Assembly: GCA_021846565.1 (NCBI GenBank)
Contig: JAJZWS010000012.1
Location: 1 to 63,878, forward strand
DNA: 63,878 nucleotides
Direction of reading: 5' to 3'
DNA from: Bacillota bacterium
GTDB lineage: Bacteria > Bacillota > Sulfobacillia > Sulfobacillales > JAIMBI01
Program-made: the position numbers and the translations under genes
Notes under the pieces: generated by a model
Told to the model about the DNA's origin: nothing
The model's database searches: none
The model's input: the letters and a program-made list of their open reading frames with translations, nothing else
In this document: positions 1 to 9,667 of the stretch, piece after piece
Position numbering within the stretch: position 1 is the stretch's first letter
Layout of the letters: the number at the start of each line of letters is the position of its first letter

Positions 1-230
1 TCGAGGCCCTGAATGCGAAGAACGAGAAGCGCGTGATTCGCACCTGGTCCCGGGCATCGACCATCCTGCCCGAGATGGTGGGGCACACGATTGCCGTGCA
101 CAATGGCCGGCAGCACGTCCCGGTGTATCTGACAGAAGATATGGTGGGTCACAAGTTGGGGGAATTTGCCCCCACGCGCACCTTCAAGGGTCATGGCGAC
201 CGCACTGAGCGGTCCAGTGCCCTCAAGTAA
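1..230 (+). CDS. rpsS: 30S ribosomal protein S19, 3' part
   Basis: This is the C-terminal 75 residues of S19, a small-subunit head protein that forms a complex with S13. The reading frame is open from base 3 and the start lies outside the window. The block [20 protein letters not shown] followed by [15 protein letters not shown] is the classic S19 C-terminal signature. About 17-20 N-terminal residues are missing compared with the usual length. It is followed after 13 bases by rplV, the normal S10-operon order. Confidence 0.97.
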   Translation, partial: EALNAKNEKRVIRTWSRASTILPEMVGHTIAVHNGRQHVPVYLTEDMVGHKLGEFAPTRTFKGHGDRTERSSALK

Positions 231-243
231 GGCGGGGATAGGC

Positions 244-609
244 GTGGCGGAACGATTGGAGACCGAGGACACGACGGCGCGGGCGACGGTGCGGCATGTG
301 CGCATCAGCCCCCGCAAGGTGCGGATCGTGGTGGATCTGGTGCGGGGCAAGTCGGTGGCCGATGCGGTCGCCATCTTGCGGCACACCCCCAAACACGCCT
401 CGCGCAGTGTCTTGAAGCTGATCGAGAGTGCGGCAGCCAATGCGGAAAACAATCACGCGATGGACGCCCGGAGCCTCTACGTCTCAGAAATCTGGGCGGA
501 CGGGGGACCCACGCTGAAGCGAATGCATCCGCGCTCGCGCGGGCAGGCGTTTCAGATCTTGAAGCGGACCAGTCATATTTCGGTGGTGCTGCGCGAGCGG
601 AACCGCTAA
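244..609 (+). CDS. rplV: 50S ribosomal protein L22
   Basis: L22 (121 aa) lines the peptide exit tunnel and binds 23S rRNA. The frame stays open upstream into rpsS, but the GTG at 244 follows an AAGGCGGGG ribosome binding site and gives the expected length after a short acidic N-terminal tail. Recognisable blocks are [20 protein letters not shown] near residues 20-40 and the C-terminal loop with [19 protein letters not shown]. It sits between rpsS and rpsC, as in other S10 operons. Confidence 0.95.
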   Translation: MAERLETEDTTARATVRHVRISPRKVRIVVDLVRGKSVADAVAILRHTPKHASRSVLKLIESAAANAENNHAMDARSLYVSEIWADGGPTLKRMHPRSRGQAFQILKRTSHISVVLRERNR

Positions 610-625
610 GGAAAGGAGGTTACCT

Positions 626-1312
626 GTGGGCCAGAAGGTTCATCCGAAGGGATTTCGCCTCGGCATCGTGAAGGAGTGGGATTCGCGCTGGTATGGCACG
701 CGGAAAACCACGCCTGATCTGTTGGTGGAGGATCGCGCCATTCGCCAACACATCAAGGCGCGCCACAAGAACGCAGGCATCAGCCGGGTGGAGATTGAGC
801 GGGGTGCGTCTAACCGGTTGCGGGTGACGGTGCACACCGGCAAACCCGGCATGGTGATCGGCAAAGGCGGCGTCGGCGTGGAGGCGCTGCGCAAGCAGCT
901 GGAGGCGTTGAGCCAGAAGCAGGTCAACCTGAACGTCGTGGAAGTTCGCAACATCGAGACCGATGCGCAGCTGGTGGCCGAGAGCGTGGCCTCGCAGCTG
1001 GAGAAGCGCATCGCGTTTCGGCGGGCGATGCGCCAATCCCTGCAGCGGGCCATGCGGCAGAACGCCAAAGGGATCAAGATTGCGGTCGCCGGTCGGCTGG
1101 GTGGCGCGGACATCGCGCGGCGGGAGTGGCAGTGGGACGGATCGATTCCGCTGCACACGCTTAGGGCGGACATCGACTACGGATTCGCCGAGGCGCACAC
1201 CACGTACGGGATCATCGGCGTGAAAGTGTGGATCTACAAGGGTCAGGTACTGCCGGGCCAAGTGCGGCGCCGGCCGGCCCCGGACCTGGGCAGCGGAGGA
1301 GGCGGACGCTAG
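626..1312 (+). CDS. rpsC: 30S ribosomal protein S3
   Basis: S3 (228 aa) sits at the mRNA entry site of the 30S head. It starts [14 protein letters not shown], typical of the family, from a GTG preceded by AAGGAGGTTACCT. A KH-type RNA-binding domain with the GMVIGKGG loop lies at about residues 70-80. The C-terminal domain holds the [13 protein letters not shown] block. The gene ends one base before rplP, which suggests translational coupling. Confidence 0.97.
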   Translation: MGQKVHPKGFRLGIVKEWDSRWYGTRKTTPDLLVEDRAIRQHIKARHKNAGISRVEIERGASNRLRVTVHTGKPGMVIGKGGVGVEALRKQLEALSQKQVNLNVVEVRNIETDAQLVAESVASQLEKRIAFRRAMRQSLQRAMRQNAKGIKIAVAGRLGGADIARREWQWDGSIPLHTLRADIDYGFAEAHTTYGIIGVKVWIYKGQVLPGQVRRRPAPDLGSGGGGR

Positions 1313-1747
1313 ATGCTGGCACCGAAGCGGACCAAGTTCCGAAAGCAGCACCGGGGCAATCGCCGCGGCAAGGCTCTCCGGGGCAATAAGGTCGCGTTTG
1401 GCGAGTATGGGTTGCGCGCATTGGAAAACGCGTGGATCTCAGACCGCCAGATCGAGGCCGCCCGCGTGGCCATGACACGGCACGTGCGCCGCGGCGGTCA
1501 GGTGTGGATCACGATTTTTCCCGACAAGCCGGTGACGAAGAAGCCGGCCGAAACCCGGATGGGCAGCGGGAAGGGCAACCCGGAATACTGGGTGGCGGTG
1601 GTGAAGCCCGGCCGGATCATGTTTGAGATGGCCGGGGTTTCGGAAGAGACGGCCAAAGAGGCCATGCGGCTCGCGGGGCACAAACTGCCGATTCGCACAG
1701 AGTTCGTGGTGCGGCCGGCGCCGGAGGTGGCGGCCGATGAAGCCTAG
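1313..1747 (+). CDS. rplP: 50S ribosomal protein L16
   Basis: L16 (144 aa) contacts the A-site tRNA elbow and 5S rRNA. The N-terminus [15 protein letters not shown] and the internal block [20 protein letters not shown] are diagnostic. The ATG immediately follows the rpsC stop codon. Length is normal, with a short acidic tail. Its last 11 bases overlap the start of rpmC. Confidence 0.97.
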   Translation: MLAPKRTKFRKQHRGNRRGKALRGNKVAFGEYGLRALENAWISDRQIEAARVAMTRHVRRGGQVWITIFPDKPVTKKPAETRMGSGKGNPEYWVAVVKPGRIMFEMAGVSEETAKEAMRLAGHKLPIRTEFVVRPAPEVAADEA

Positions 1748-1934
1748 CGAAGTGCGGGGCTTGTCGGATGCGGAACTGCACGACAAGCTGAAGGAGCTTA
1801 AGAGCGAGCTTTTCAACCTGCGGTTTCAGATTGCCACCATGAAGCTCGAGAACCCGATGCGGGTGCGCCAAGTCAAGAAAGACATCGCGCGGGTTCACAC
1901 GATTCTGACCGAGCGGGCCCAGGGGATTCGGTGA
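1737..1934 (+). CDS. rpmC: 50S ribosomal protein L29
   Basis: L29 (65 aa) is a small helical-hairpin protein near the exit tunnel that docks SRP and trigger factor. The start is the ATG inside the end of rplP, giving [20 protein letters not shown]. The conserved [20 protein letters not shown] block follows. The frame is open further upstream inside rplP, but the internal ATG gives the family's usual start and length. The overlap with rplP points to coupled translation. Confidence 0.95.
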   Translation: MKPSEVRGLSDAELHDKLKELKSELFNLRFQIATMKLENPMRVRQVKKDIARVHTILTERAQGIR

Positions 1935-1959
1935 GCGACAAGGAGGTGGCAAGAAACTC

Positions 1960-2253
1960 GTGGCGGAAGAAGAGGCAGCCAAGCCCACGGCGGCGCGCCC
2001 CTACGGGGGCCGGAAGGTGCGGGTGGGACGCGTGGTGAGCGACAAGATGGACAAAACCGTCGTGGTCGCGGTGGAGCGGCTGACGCCGCACCCGTTGTAT
2101 AAGCGGAGGATTCGGCGCACGACCCGGCTGAAGGCGCATGACGCCGAGAATGCCTGTCGGGTGGGGGATCAGGTGCGGGTGGTGGAAACCCGGCCCCTGT
2201 CCAAGGACAAACACTGGCGCGTGGTCGAAATTATCTCGCGGACCGACGACTAA
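1960..2253 (+). CDS. rpsQ: 30S ribosomal protein S17
   Basis: S17 (97 aa) is an early-assembly OB-fold protein of the 30S body. It starts at a GTG behind AAGGAGGTGGC. A lysine/alanine-rich N-terminal extension of about 20 residues precedes the core [18 protein letters not shown] and [18 protein letters not shown]. Order rpmC-rpsQ-rplN is standard. Confidence 0.96.
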   Translation: MAEEEAAKPTAARPYGGRKVRVGRVVSDKMDKTVVVAVERLTPHPLYKRRIRRTTRLKAHDAENACRVGDQVRVVETRPLSKDKHWRVVEIISRTDD

Positions 2254-2282
2254 CGGGTGAATAACGGGAGAGGAGGGGCGAG

Positions 2283-2651
2283 GTGATTCAACCGCAAACG
2301 CGGCTGGCCGTGGCAGACAACACCGGAGCCAAAGAGATCATGTGCATTCGCGTGCTGGGGGGCTCGTTTCGGCGCTACGGCAACATCGGCGATGTGATCG
2401 TGGCGTCGGTCAAGTCCGCCAGCCCGCATGGCATGGTCAAGAAGGGCGACGTGGTGAAGGCCGTCATTGTGCGCACCAAGACCGGCGCCCACCGGACGGA
2501 CGGCTCGCGCATCCGGTTCGATGAGAACGCGGCCGTCATCCTGCGTGATGAGCATGAGCCGCGCGGGACCCGCATCTTTGGCCCGGTAGCGCGCGAACTG
2601 CGCGAACGCGAGTTCATGAAGATTATTTCGTTGGCACCCGAGGTGCTATAG
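2283..2651 (+). CDS. rplN: 50S ribosomal protein L14
   Basis: L14 (122 aa) forms an intersubunit bridge. It begins [20 protein letters not shown] from a GTG behind GGAGAGGAGGGG. It keeps the conserved [11 protein letters not shown] and [16 protein letters not shown] segments and is full length. It is the first gene of the classical spc block, with no promoter or terminator visible between it and rpsQ. Confidence 0.97.
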   Translation: MIQPQTRLAVADNTGAKEIMCIRVLGGSFRRYGNIGDVIVASVKSASPHGMVKKGDVVKAVIVRTKTGAHRTDGSRIRFDENAAVILRDEHEPRGTRIFGPVARELREREFMKIISLAPEVL

Positions 2652-2662
2652 GAGGGGTCGTT

Positions 2663-2956
2663 GTGCGAGTGAAGCGAGGCGACACCGTCCAAGTCATCGC
2701 GGGCAAGGACCGGGGCAAGCGCGGGAAGATTGTCAAAAGCATCCCGAAGGAACAACGCGTGGTCGTAGAGAAAGTCGCCATGATCAAGCGTCACACCAAG
2801 GGGCAGGGCATTGTGACGCGCGAGGCCCCGATTCACGTCTCGAACGTGATGATCGTGTGTCGGCACTGCAAGAAGCCGACGCGGGTGGGCATGACATTCA
2901 CCGCGGAGGGCAAGAAGCAGCGCACCTGCAAACGGTGCGGCAAAGAACTGGATTGA
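2663..2956 (+). CDS. rplX: 50S ribosomal protein L24, with zinc-ribbon tail
   Basis: L24 (97 aa) nucleates 50S assembly. The KOW motif is at residues 2-30 (RVKRGDTVQVIAGKDRGKRG), and a GTG start follows GGAGGGGTCG. The C-terminal half has four cysteines in two CxxC pairs at residues 66/69 and 89/92, consistent with a zinc-ribbon form of L24. S14, S4 and L36 in this operon also retain zinc ligands. Confidence 0.96.
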   Translation: MRVKRGDTVQVIAGKDRGKRGKIVKSIPKEQRVVVEKVAMIKRHTKGQGIVTREAPIHVSNVMIVCRHCKKPTRVGMTFTAEGKKQRTCKRCGKELD

Positions 2957-3008
2957 GCAACCCGGCGCTGCGGTGGCGGGTGACGGGTGACAGGAGGGAA
3001 TCGGGGAC

Positions 3009-3560
3009 ATGGGCGTGGAATCGGCGCTGAAATCGGCATACGACACGGACGTCACGCCGGCCCTACAGGAGCGCTTTCACTACAAGAACGCACTCGAGGT
3101 GCCGCGTCTGGTGAAGGTCGTCATCAACATGGGCGTCGGGGACGCCATCGGCAACCCCAAGCTGTTGGATGCCGCCGTGGCGGATCTCACGGCGATTGCC
3201 GGCCAACGGCCGGTGGTGACGCGGGCCAAGAAGTCGGTGGCGTCGTTCAAGCTGCGCAAGGGCATGGCCATCGGATGCAAGGTGACTTTGCGAGGCCAGC
3301 GGATGTATGACTTCGTGGAGCGCTTGTTTTTTACAGCGCTGCCTCGGGTACGGGACTTTCGGGGGGTGTCGACGGCCGGGCTGGATGGGCGGGGGAACTT
3401 CACTTTGGGCCTCAAGGAACAGCTCATCTTTCCCGAGATCGACTACGACAAGGTGGAGAAAGTGCGCGGCATGGACGTGACGATCGTGACGTCTGCGGCG
3501 ACCGACGAGGAGGCCGAAGAGCTGCTGCGGCGGCTCGGCATGCCGTTTGCCCAGAGCTGA
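3009..3560 (+). CDS. rplE: 50S ribosomal protein L5
   Basis: L5 (183 aa) binds 5S rRNA and contacts P-site tRNA. Family blocks seen include [41 protein letters not shown] and the C-terminal [20 protein letters not shown]. The ATG at 3009 lies behind AGGAGGGAATCGGGGAC. Length is that of the family. Confidence 0.97.
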   Translation: MGVESALKSAYDTDVTPALQERFHYKNALEVPRLVKVVINMGVGDAIGNPKLLDAAVADLTAIAGQRPVVTRAKKSVASFKLRKGMAIGCKVTLRGQRMYDFVERLFFTALPRVRDFRGVSTAGLDGRGNFTLGLKEQLIFPEIDYDKVEKVRGMDVTIVTSAATDEEAEELLRRLGMPFAQS

Positions 3561-3594
3561 CGGTTTCCACGATTGATTGCGGAGGAGGAACAGC

Positions 3595-3780
3595 GTGGCA
3601 AAAAAGTCCCTTATTGCCAAGGCCAAGCGGACCCCGAAGTTCAAGGTGCGGGGCTACCATCGGTGCCGTCTGTGCGGCCGGCCCCGCGGCTACCTGCGCG
3701 ACTTTGGGCTGTGTCGACTGTGCTTTAGGGAGCTGGCTCACCGCGGCGAGATTCCCGGCGTCAGAAAGGCAAGTTGGTGA
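3595..3780 (+). CDS. rpsZ: 30S ribosomal protein S14 type Z (zinc-binding)
   Basis: This is the short (61 aa) zinc-binding form of S14, with ligands C24, C27, C40 and C43 (CRLCGRP and LCRLC). The start is the GTG behind GGAGGAGGAACAGC. An upstream in-frame start would add a non-family extension. The short Zn form is the usual type in Gram-positive bacteria, where zinc-free paralogs can replace it under zinc limitation. Confidence 0.97.
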   Translation: MAKKSLIAKAKRTPKFKVRGYHRCRLCGRPRGYLRDFGLCRLCFRELAHRGEIPGVRKASW

Positions 3781-3785
3781 TTCAC

Positions 3786-4199
3786 ATGGCAAGACGAGGA
3801 ACAGTGGTCAACGACCCGATTGCCGACATGCTGACGCGGATTCGGAATGCCAACACGGTGTACCGGGACTACGTCGACGTGCCATCGTCTCGGGTGAAGA
3901 AGGCGGTCGCGCAGATCCTGAAGTCCGAGGGGTTCATTCGCGAAGTGGAACTGTTGGCCAACGACCACCAGGGCACGCTCAGGCTGTACCTGAAGTATGG
4001 GGCGAAGCGTGAGCGCGTCATCACCGGACTCCGGCGCATTTCGAAGCCGGGACTCCGGGTGTATGCCCCGCACGACGAGCTGCCGCGGGTGCTGGGGGGA
4101 CTGGGGATCGCGCTGGTTTCCACGTCACATGGCATCATGACGGACCGGACGGCGCGCCAGCAGCATGTGGGCGGTGAGGTGCTGGCCTACGTCTGGTAG
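3786..4199 (+). CDS. rpsH: 30S ribosomal protein S8
   Basis: S8 (137 aa) is a primary 16S rRNA binder and, in other bacteria, a translational repressor of this operon. The N-terminal block is [15 protein letters not shown] and the C-terminus has [20 protein letters not shown]. The ATG at 3786 is chosen because it leaves only a short basic leader before the family core. TTG and GTG codons 9-12 bases upstream are alternatives. Confidence 0.95.
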   Translation: MARRGTVVNDPIADMLTRIRNANTVYRDYVDVPSSRVKKAVAQILKSEGFIREVELLANDHQGTLRLYLKYGAKRERVITGLRRISKPGLRVYAPHDELPRVLGGLGIALVSTSHGIMTDRTARQQHVGGEVLAYVW

Positions 4200-4245
4200 C
4201 GATGGGGCGGCAGTGATTCGGTCCACGATGGGAAGGAGCAACAAC

Positions 4246-4791
4246 ATGTCACGGGTGGGAAAGCTGCCGATTGCCATCCCGGCTGGGGTGAGCATCAAGC
4301 TGGACGGACGCACTGTGTCGGTCAGCGGGCCGGGCGGTGAGCTGGCCCGCACCCTGAACCCCGAGGTGGCAGTGGTGGTTGAGGCTGACCAGGTGCTGGT
4401 GAAGCCAGTCGGCGACCCCGAGGAAAAGCGGGTGCGATCCCAGTGGGGGTTGTCCCGGTCGCTGGTGGCCAACATGGTCCAGGGCGTCTCGAGTGGGTTT
4501 CAAAAGACCCTGGAGCTGTCGGGCGTCGGGTACCGCGCCTCGCGCCAGGGGGCAGACCTGGTGCTGACGGTGGGATTCTCTCACCCGGTGCGTATCACGC
4601 CCCCCTCCGGGCTGGAGGTGGAGGTGCCCTCGCCCACGGTGGTCGTGGTCAAGGGGCGCGACAAGGAAGCGGTGGGGGCGCTGTCGGCGCGCATTCGCGC
4701 AGTCCGTCCGCCGGAGCCGTACAAGGGCAAGGGAATTCGGTACCAGGGCGAGCAGGTCCGCCGCAAGGTGGGCAAGACCGGCAAGAAGTAG
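4246..4791 (+). CDS. rplF: 50S ribosomal protein L6
   Basis: L6 (181 aa) has two homologous domains near the sarcin-ricin loop and factor-binding site. It begins [15 protein letters not shown] from an ATG behind GGAAGGAGCAACAAC. The C-terminal signature is [20 protein letters not shown]. The frame is open further upstream, but no good start is found there. Order rpsH-rplF-rplR is standard. Confidence 0.96.
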   Translation: MSRVGKLPIAIPAGVSIKLDGRTVSVSGPGGELARTLNPEVAVVVEADQVLVKPVGDPEEKRVRSQWGLSRSLVANMVQGVSSGFQKTLELSGVGYRASRQGADLVLTVGFSHPVRITPPSGLEVEVPSPTVVVVKGRDKEAVGALSARIRAVRPPEPYKGKGIRYQGEQVRRKVGKTGKK

Positions 4792-4809
4792 CAGCGAAGA
4801 GGGGTAAAC

Positions 4810-5175
4810 GTGTACAAGCGCATTGACAGGAACGCGGCCAGAAAGCGCCGCCATCTGCGAGTTCGCTCCAAGGTGGCGGGAACGCCGGTGCGTCCGCGCC
4901 TTAATGTCTTCCGTTCCAATCAACACATTTACGCTCAGGTGATTGACGACGCCGCAGGGGTGACGCTGGCCGCTGCCAGCACGCTGGACGAGGCCATCAA
5001 GGCCCTGGACGGCGGACTCACGGTGGCCAAGGCGTCCGCCGTGGGCCGGTTGGTGGGCGAGCGGGCCAAGGCCCGAGGCGTGGCTCAGGTGGTGTTTGAC
5101 CGGGGCGGCTATTTGTATCATGGTCGCGTCAAAGCCCTGGCCGATGGCGCGCGCGAGGCCGGACTCGAGTTCTAG
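4810..5175 (+). CDS. rplR: 50S ribosomal protein L18
   Basis: L18 (121 aa) binds 5S rRNA together with L5. Features are a basic N-terminus ([19 protein letters not shown]), the [19 protein letters not shown] block and the C-terminal [20 protein letters not shown]. The GTG start follows AAGAGGGGTAAAC. Length is normal. Confidence 0.97.
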   Translation: MYKRIDRNAARKRRHLRVRSKVAGTPVRPRLNVFRSNQHIYAQVIDDAAGVTLAAASTLDEAIKALDGGLTVAKASAVGRLVGERAKARGVAQVVFDRGGYLYHGRVKALADGAREAGLEF

Positions 5176-5193
5176 CTTAGACAAGGAGGCATC

Positions 5194-5739
5194 ATGGCGA
5201 GACAGGACGGGCCGCGGCGCGACCGCGGAGAGCGCGCCGAGAACGAGTTCAAGGAGCGCGTGGTGTCCATCAATCGCGTGGCCAAGGTGGTCATGGGCGG
5301 GCGTCGTTTCAGTTTCAGCGTCGTGGTTGTGGTTGGCGACACCCAGGGCCGCGTGGGAGCGGGGCTGGGCAAGGCCGCCGAGATTCCGGAGGCTATTCGG
5401 AAGGGCATCGAGGACGCGAAGAAGCATTTGGTCACCGTGCCCCGCATCGGCAGCACCATTCCGCATTTGGTGGTAGGGCAGTTTGGCGCGGGCCGCGTGC
5501 TGCTGAAGCCGGCGGCTCCAGGCACCGGGGTCATTGCGGGCGGTGCGGTGCGGGCCGTCGTGGAGATGGCCGGGATTGAAGATATTTTGTCCAAGTCACT
5601 GGGCTCGAAGAACCCCAACAACGTGGTGGGGGCGACGATGGAGGCCTTGAGGATGCTGAAGGACGTACGCACCGTTGCCCGCCTGCGCGGGAAGACGGTT
5701 GAGGAAGTGGGGGGCCGACGGCATGCCCAATCGAATTAG
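5194..5739 (+). CDS. rpsE: 30S ribosomal protein S5
   Basis: S5 (181 aa) shapes the mRNA entry channel and decoding fidelity. It has the double-stranded RNA-binding-like N domain ([20 protein letters not shown]) and the [20 protein letters not shown] loop, then the [16 protein letters not shown] tail. The ATG is behind AAGGAGGCATC. The last 17 bases overlap rpmD. Confidence 0.97.
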   Translation: MARQDGPRRDRGERAENEFKERVVSINRVAKVVMGGRRFSFSVVVVVGDTQGRVGAGLGKAAEIPEAIRKGIEDAKKHLVTVPRIGSTIPHLVVGQFGAGRVLLKPAAPGTGVIAGGAVRAVVEMAGIEDILSKSLGSKNPNNVVGATMEALRMLKDVRTVARLRGKTVEEVGGRRHAQSN

Positions 5740-5968
5740 GATCACGTTGGTGAAAAGCCCCATTGGGTACCACCACGAGCAGAAGGACACGGTGAAGGCA
5801 CTCGGGCTGGGCAAAATGTGGCGTACCGTGGAAAAAGACGATACGCCCGACATTCGAGGCATGGTGCACAAGGTCCGGCACTTGGTGTCCGTGGAGGCCG
5901 TTGACGCGGCCGCGGCGGTCGAGCCGTCCGCCAAACGGCTGCGCCGCCAGGAAGGAGATTCGGTATGA
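5723..5968 (+). CDS. rpmD: 50S ribosomal protein L30, C-terminally extended
   Basis: L30 is normally about 60 residues. This copy has 81. The core ([20 protein letters not shown], then [20 protein letters not shown]) matches the bacterial family, and about 20 Ala/Arg/Glu-rich residues follow. The ATG lies inside the end of rpsE and the stop overlaps the rplO start (ATGA), so it is embedded in a translationally coupled chain. The tail could be lineage-specific rRNA contact or dispensable. Confidence 0.93.
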   Translation: MPNRIRITLVKSPIGYHHEQKDTVKALGLGKMWRTVEKDDTPDIRGMVHKVRHLVSVEAVDAAAAVEPSAKRLRRQEGDSV

Positions 5969-6402
5969 GACTGCACGATTTGAAAGCGACGCCGGGGGCG
6001 CGGGTGCGCCGCACGCGCCGCGGTCGTGGCATCGGGTCCGGCTTGGGCAAAACCTCGGGCCGTGGGTCCAAGGGACAAAACGCCCGCAGCGGCGGGGGGG
6101 TGCGCCCCGGCTTTGAGGGCGGCCAGATGCCCCTCATTCGGCGCCTGCCGATGCGCGGGTTCCAGAACCCCTTTCGGGTAGAATATGAGGTGGTGAATGT
6201 GGGGCAGCTGAACGTGTTTCCGGCGGGGACCGACGTGACCACGGAGTTGCTGCGCGAACGCCGGCTGGTGCGGCGCCCGCTGCCGGTGAAGATCTTGGGG
6301 GAGGGCGACATCGACCGCGCGCTGGTGGTACACGCCCAGAAGTTCTCCGGAACCGCCCGGGAGAAGATTGAAGCGGCCCAAGGCCGCGCCGAGGTGGAAT
6401 AA
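5965..6402 (+). CDS. rplO: 50S ribosomal protein L15
   Basis: L15 (145 aa) is a late-assembly 50S protein. The glycine/arginine-rich N-terminus ([20 protein letters not shown]) and the block [18 protein letters not shown] are diagnostic. It starts within the rpmD stop and ends at the first base of the secY ATG. Confidence 0.97.
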   Translation: MRLHDLKATPGARVRRTRRGRGIGSGLGKTSGRGSKGQNARSGGGVRPGFEGGQMPLIRRLPMRGFQNPFRVEYEVVNVGQLNVFPAGTDVTTELLRERRLVRRPLPVKILGEGDIDRALVVHAQKFSGTAREKIEAAQGRAEVE

Positions 6403-7700
6403 TGGCCACGCGGCCCATGCCCGCCGCCGGGGTGTTGCGCGCGCTGCGCCAGAGTCAGCTGGGGCGGCGCCTGTTGGTGACGCTCCTCGCGCTGGTCATC
6501 TTTCGGCTGGGCGCGCATGTCGCCCTGCCGGGCGTGCATGCCTCGGTCATCCAAACGCTGTTCAACAGCAACACGACGATTTTTGCCCTGTTGAATCTGT
6601 TCTCGGGAGGCGCCACGGCCACCCTGTCGCTGTTTGCCCTGAGCATCATCCCGTATATTGACGCGTCGATCATCATGCAGCTGATGACGGTCGTGATTCC
6701 GAAGGTGGAAGAGTGGTCGAAAGAAGGCGAGGAGGGGCAGCGACACATTACGCTGTACACTCGCTGGGGTACGCTGGTGTTGGGCATCCTGCAGTCGGCG
6801 GGCGTGGCGTACTATCTTTCGCACTACAGTTCCGGCGGGGTGCCCGCGTTTGCGCATCCCGGCCTCGGCGATCCCATCTTGACGGCCGCGCTGCTGACCG
6901 TGGGCACGCTGATCTTGATGTGGATTGGGGAGCAAATCACCGACAAGGGCATTGGCAACGGCATTTCGCTGCTCGTGTTTTTTGGCATCATTTCGCGCCT
7001 GCCGTTCACTGTGAGCCAGGTGCGGGCGTACCTGTCGGCCGGGGTTACGCCCACGGTCGTGATTATCCTGTTCCTGGTGGCGGCGGTCGTCATCACCGGG
7101 GGCGTCATTTTCATCAGCGAAGGGTATCGGCGCATCACCATCCAGTATCCCAAGCGGGTGGTGGGCCGCCGCATGTACCAGGGCGGCAGCACGCACCTCC
7201 CGATTCGGGTGAACCAGGCCGGGGTGATTCCGGTCATCTTTGCCATCTCGCTGCTGTTTCTGCCGACGACCGTCGGACAGTTTGTCAACAAGTCCTGGCT
7301 CGCGTTTCTGCAGACGAACTTCAGCTTTGTGTCGGCCCCGTATATCATCGTGGAGTTTCTCCTGGTGGTGGTGTTTACGTTCTTCTACACCCAGGTCATG
7401 TTTAAGCCAGATGATGTGGCGGACAACCTGAAGAAGGCGGGCGGGTTCATTCCCGGGATTCGGCCGGGCAAGGCCACCGCCGAGTACCTGGCACGGATCA
7501 GCTACCGCTTGACCTGGGTCGGCGCGCTGTTTCTGGCCACCCTGTCTGTGATGCCCAGTTTCGTCACGATGGTGATTCCGGTGCAGTCGCTGTACTTTGG
7601 CGGCACGTCGCTCCTGATCATCGTGATGGTGGCGTTGGATACGCTCAAACAGATGCGCTCGCATCTTTTGATGCAGAACTACCGGGGGTTCATGGGATGA
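6402..7700 (+). CDS. secY: Preprotein translocase subunit SecY
   Basis: SecY (432 aa) is the ten-helix channel of the Sec translocon in the cytoplasmic membrane. It works with SecE/SecG and SecA. The plug/helix-2 region (LFSGGATATLSLFALSIIPY), the cytoplasmic loop with RRITIQYPKRVVGRRMYQGG and the KPDDVADNLKKAGGFIPGIR block are all present and the length is normal. The start overlaps the rplO stop, so translocon synthesis is coupled to ribosomal protein synthesis. Confidence 0.97.
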   Translation: MATRPMPAAGVLRALRQSQLGRRLLVTLLALVIFRLGAHVALPGVHASVIQTLFNSNTTIFALLNLFSGGATATLSLFALSIIPYIDASIIMQLMTVVIPKVEEWSKEGEEGQRHITLYTRWGTLVLGILQSAGVAYYLSHYSSGGVPAFAHPGLGDPILTAALLTVGTLILMWIGEQITDKGIGNGISLLVFFGIISRLPFTVSQVRAYLSAGVTPTVVIILFLVAAVVITGGVIFISEGYRRITIQYPKRVVGRRMYQGGSTHLPIRVNQAGVIPVIFAISLLFLPTTVGQFVNKSWLAFLQTNFSFVSAPYIIVEFLLVVVFTFFYTQVMFKPDDVADNLKKAGGFIPGIRPGKATAEYLARISYRLTWVGALFLATLSVMPSFVTMVIPVQSLYFGGTSLLIIVMVALDTLKQMRSHLLMQNYRGFMG

Positions 7701-8356
7701 GCAGGCGTACACGGATCGTGATGCTCGGCCCCCCGGGTGCGGGCAAGGGGACTCAGGCCGCACGCTTGGCCACCCGACTGGGTGTGCCCCATGTGTCCAC
7801 GGGCGAGTTGTTTCGGCACCATGTGGGGACCGACACGGCGCTGGGCCGCGAGGCGGACGCCTATATGCGGCGCGGCGACTTGGTGCCCGACGGGGTGACC
7901 CTGTCGATGGTGGCCGAGCGGCTCACGGCCCCTGATGCGGCCGCCGGCGCCGTCTTCGACGGCTTTCCGCGCACGGTGGCACAGGCGATTGCGTTGGACC
8001 AGCAGCTGGCGGCGAATGGACACGCGCTGGACGGGGCGGTGCTGTTGGAGGTGCCGCGGGACACGCTGGTTGCGCGGATCACGGGCCGTCGCTTTTGTGC
8101 CCAGTGCCAAGCCACGTATCACCTGGAGTGGAGCCCCCCGGCGGTTGCCGACCATTGTGACCGGTGCGGCGGGGATCTGCGGTGGCGGGCGGACGACGAC
8201 GAAGCCACCGTAGCCCGCCGCCTCACGGTGTACGAAACCGAGACGTTTCCCTTGGTGGCGTTCTATGAAACGGATCACCGGCTTTGGCGCATGGACGGGC
8301 TGGGATCGGTGGACGCGGTGGCGGCCCGGCTGGAGGAGGTGCTGGCTCGTGATTGA
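7697..8356 (+). CDS. adk: Adenylate kinase (zinc-lid form)
   Basis: Adenylate kinase (219 aa) interconverts ATP+AMP and 2 ADP. The P-loop GPPGAGKGTQ is at residues 11-20 and FDGFPRT lies at about 88-93. The LID domain has two CxxC pairs (C134/C137 and C154/C157), the structural zinc site typical of Gram-positive enzymes. The ATG overlaps the secY stop by four bases. Order secY-adk-map-infA is the Firmicute arrangement. Confidence 0.97.
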   Translation: MSRRTRIVMLGPPGAGKGTQAARLATRLGVPHVSTGELFRHHVGTDTALGREADAYMRRGDLVPDGVTLSMVAERLTAPDAAAGAVFDGFPRTVAQAIALDQQLAANGHALDGAVLLEVPRDTLVARITGRRFCAQCQATYHLEWSPPAVADHCDRCGGDLRWRADDDEATVARRLTVYETETFPLVAFYETDHRLWRMDGLGSVDAVAARLEEVLARD

Positions 8357-9155
8357 GTTGAAGTCGCCGTCCGAACGCGATGGGCTCATCGAGGCGGGGC
8401 GCATCGTCGCGGAGGTGCTGGCCCTCCTGCAGGAGGCCGTGCGTCCAGGCCTCGCCACGCGCGAGCTGGACCGGCTGGCCGAGGCCGAGATTCGCCGGCG
8501 CGGCGCCGAGCCGGTATTCAAGGGATACCAGGCTCATCCGAGTCAGCCGGCCTATCCGGCTAGTGTCTGTGTCTCGGTGAACGACGAGGTGGTGCACGGG
8601 ATTCCCGGCACCCGTCGCCTAAACCCGGGGGATCTGGTGAGTCTGGATCTGGGCGCCCGCATTCAGGGCATGGTGGGGGACGCGGCCGTCTCCGTGTTTT
8701 GTGAGGCGCCGCCCAGTGAGGCGGCGGCGCGGCTGTTGGACGTCACCGCCCACGCGCTCGCAGCCGGCATTGCGGCGGCGGTGGCGGGCGGGCACATCGG
8801 GGACATTGGGGCTGCGGTGTCCGGCGTGGTGGAGCCTGCGGGATTTTCCGTCGTCCGGGACTTCGTCGGGCACGGGGTCGGACGCGCCATGCACGAAGAT
8901 CCGCAGGTGCCGAACTACGGGGTGGCTGGCCGCGGCCCACTGATCAAGCCGGGGATGGCGCTGGCCATTGAACCGATGGTCAACATCGGGGGCTGGCATG
9001 TTGCGGTGCGGGATGACGGCTGGACGGTGGTGACGGCCGACCAGAGCCTTTCGTGCCACTTTGAGCACAGCGTGTTTATCGATCCCGACGGAACCCGAGT
9101 GCTGACACGAGTAGCCGAACGTGGGTCAAACGCGGTACAATCAGCGAATGGGTAG
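8349..9155 (+). CDS. map: Methionine aminopeptidase, type I
   Basis: This dinuclear-metal enzyme (268 aa) removes N-terminal methionine from nascent proteins. Metal-site motifs are visible: [17 protein letters not shown] (two Asp), the His block [26 protein letters not shown] (Glu) and CHFEHSVFI (Glu). The GTG start at 8349 overlaps the end of adk and gives the standard N-terminus. The protein has a slightly long C-terminal tail. Confidence 0.95.
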   Translation: MIELKSPSERDGLIEAGRIVAEVLALLQEAVRPGLATRELDRLAEAEIRRRGAEPVFKGYQAHPSQPAYPASVCVSVNDEVVHGIPGTRRLNPGDLVSLDLGARIQGMVGDAAVSVFCEAPPSEAAARLLDVTAHALAAGIAAAVAGGHIGDIGAAVSGVVEPAGFSVVRDFVGHGVGRAMHEDPQVPNYGVAGRGPLIKPGMALAIEPMVNIGGWHVAVRDDGWTVVTADQSLSCHFEHSVFIDPDGTRVLTRVAERGSNAVQSANG

Positions 9156-9250
9156 CGCCGGCCGTCGCGCCACGGACGGCTGGTTCAATCACGCTGATCG
9201 AGGGCATATTTGGTAGAGCGGCGATTGTCGACGCGAGGGGGGGGACCAGG

Positions 9251-9469
9251 TTGGGAAAGGACGATTCCATTGAAGTGGAGGGCACCGTCATTGAGCCGTT
9301 GCCCAACGCGATGTTTCGCGTGGAGTTGGCCAATGGGCACAAGGTGTTGGCCCATGTCTCCGGCAAGATTCGGATGCACTTCATCCGCATTTTGGCGGGC
9401 GACAAGGTGACAGTCCAGCTGTCGCCGTACGACTTGACGCGGGGCCGCATCACCTATCGGTTTAAGTAG
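9251..9469 (+). CDS. infA: Translation initiation factor IF-1
   Basis: IF-1 (72 aa, the exact family length) is an OB-fold protein that blocks the 30S A site during initiation. Core blocks are [20 protein letters not shown] and the C-terminal [19 protein letters not shown]. The start is a rare TTG behind GAGGGGGGGACCAGG. A leading methionine-glycine-lysine gives the normal N-terminus. No KOW-domain gene separates map and infA here, unlike in some Firmicutes. Confidence 0.96.
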   Translation: MGKDDSIEVEGTVIEPLPNAMFRVELANGHKVLAHVSGKIRMHFIRILAGDKVTVQLSPYDLTRGRITYRFK

Positions 9470-9516
9470 GCGCGGCCCGACGCATCCGGGAGGTCCGGGA
9501 GAAAGGAGGGCGGATC

Positions 9517-9630
9517 ATGAAGGTCCGAGCATCAGTGAAGCCGATGTGCGAGAAGTGCAAAGTGCTGAAGCGACACGGACGGGTGATCGTGATTTGTCCG
9601 AACCCGAAGCACAAGCAGGCCCAGGGTTAG
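9517..9630 (+). CDS. rpmJ: 50S ribosomal protein L36
   Basis: L36 is 37 residues. Its reading is [20 protein letters not shown], then [17 protein letters not shown]. The zinc ligands C11, C14, C27 and H32 are intact, so this is the zinc-dependent form. The ATG lies behind AGAAAGGAGGGCGGATC. Position between infA and rpsM is canonical. Confidence 0.97.
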   Translation: MKVRASVKPMCEKCKVLKRHGRVIVICPNPKHKQAQG

Positions 9631-9667
9631 CATCGCAACCGGGAGACCGAGAGCAGGGGGAAAGAAC

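Noticed and set aside
5742-7763. A very long minus-strand open frame across rpsE-secY (673 codons)
   Set aside because: It is antisense to well-conserved genes, has no recognisable domain, and long antisense frames are expected in high-GC DNA.
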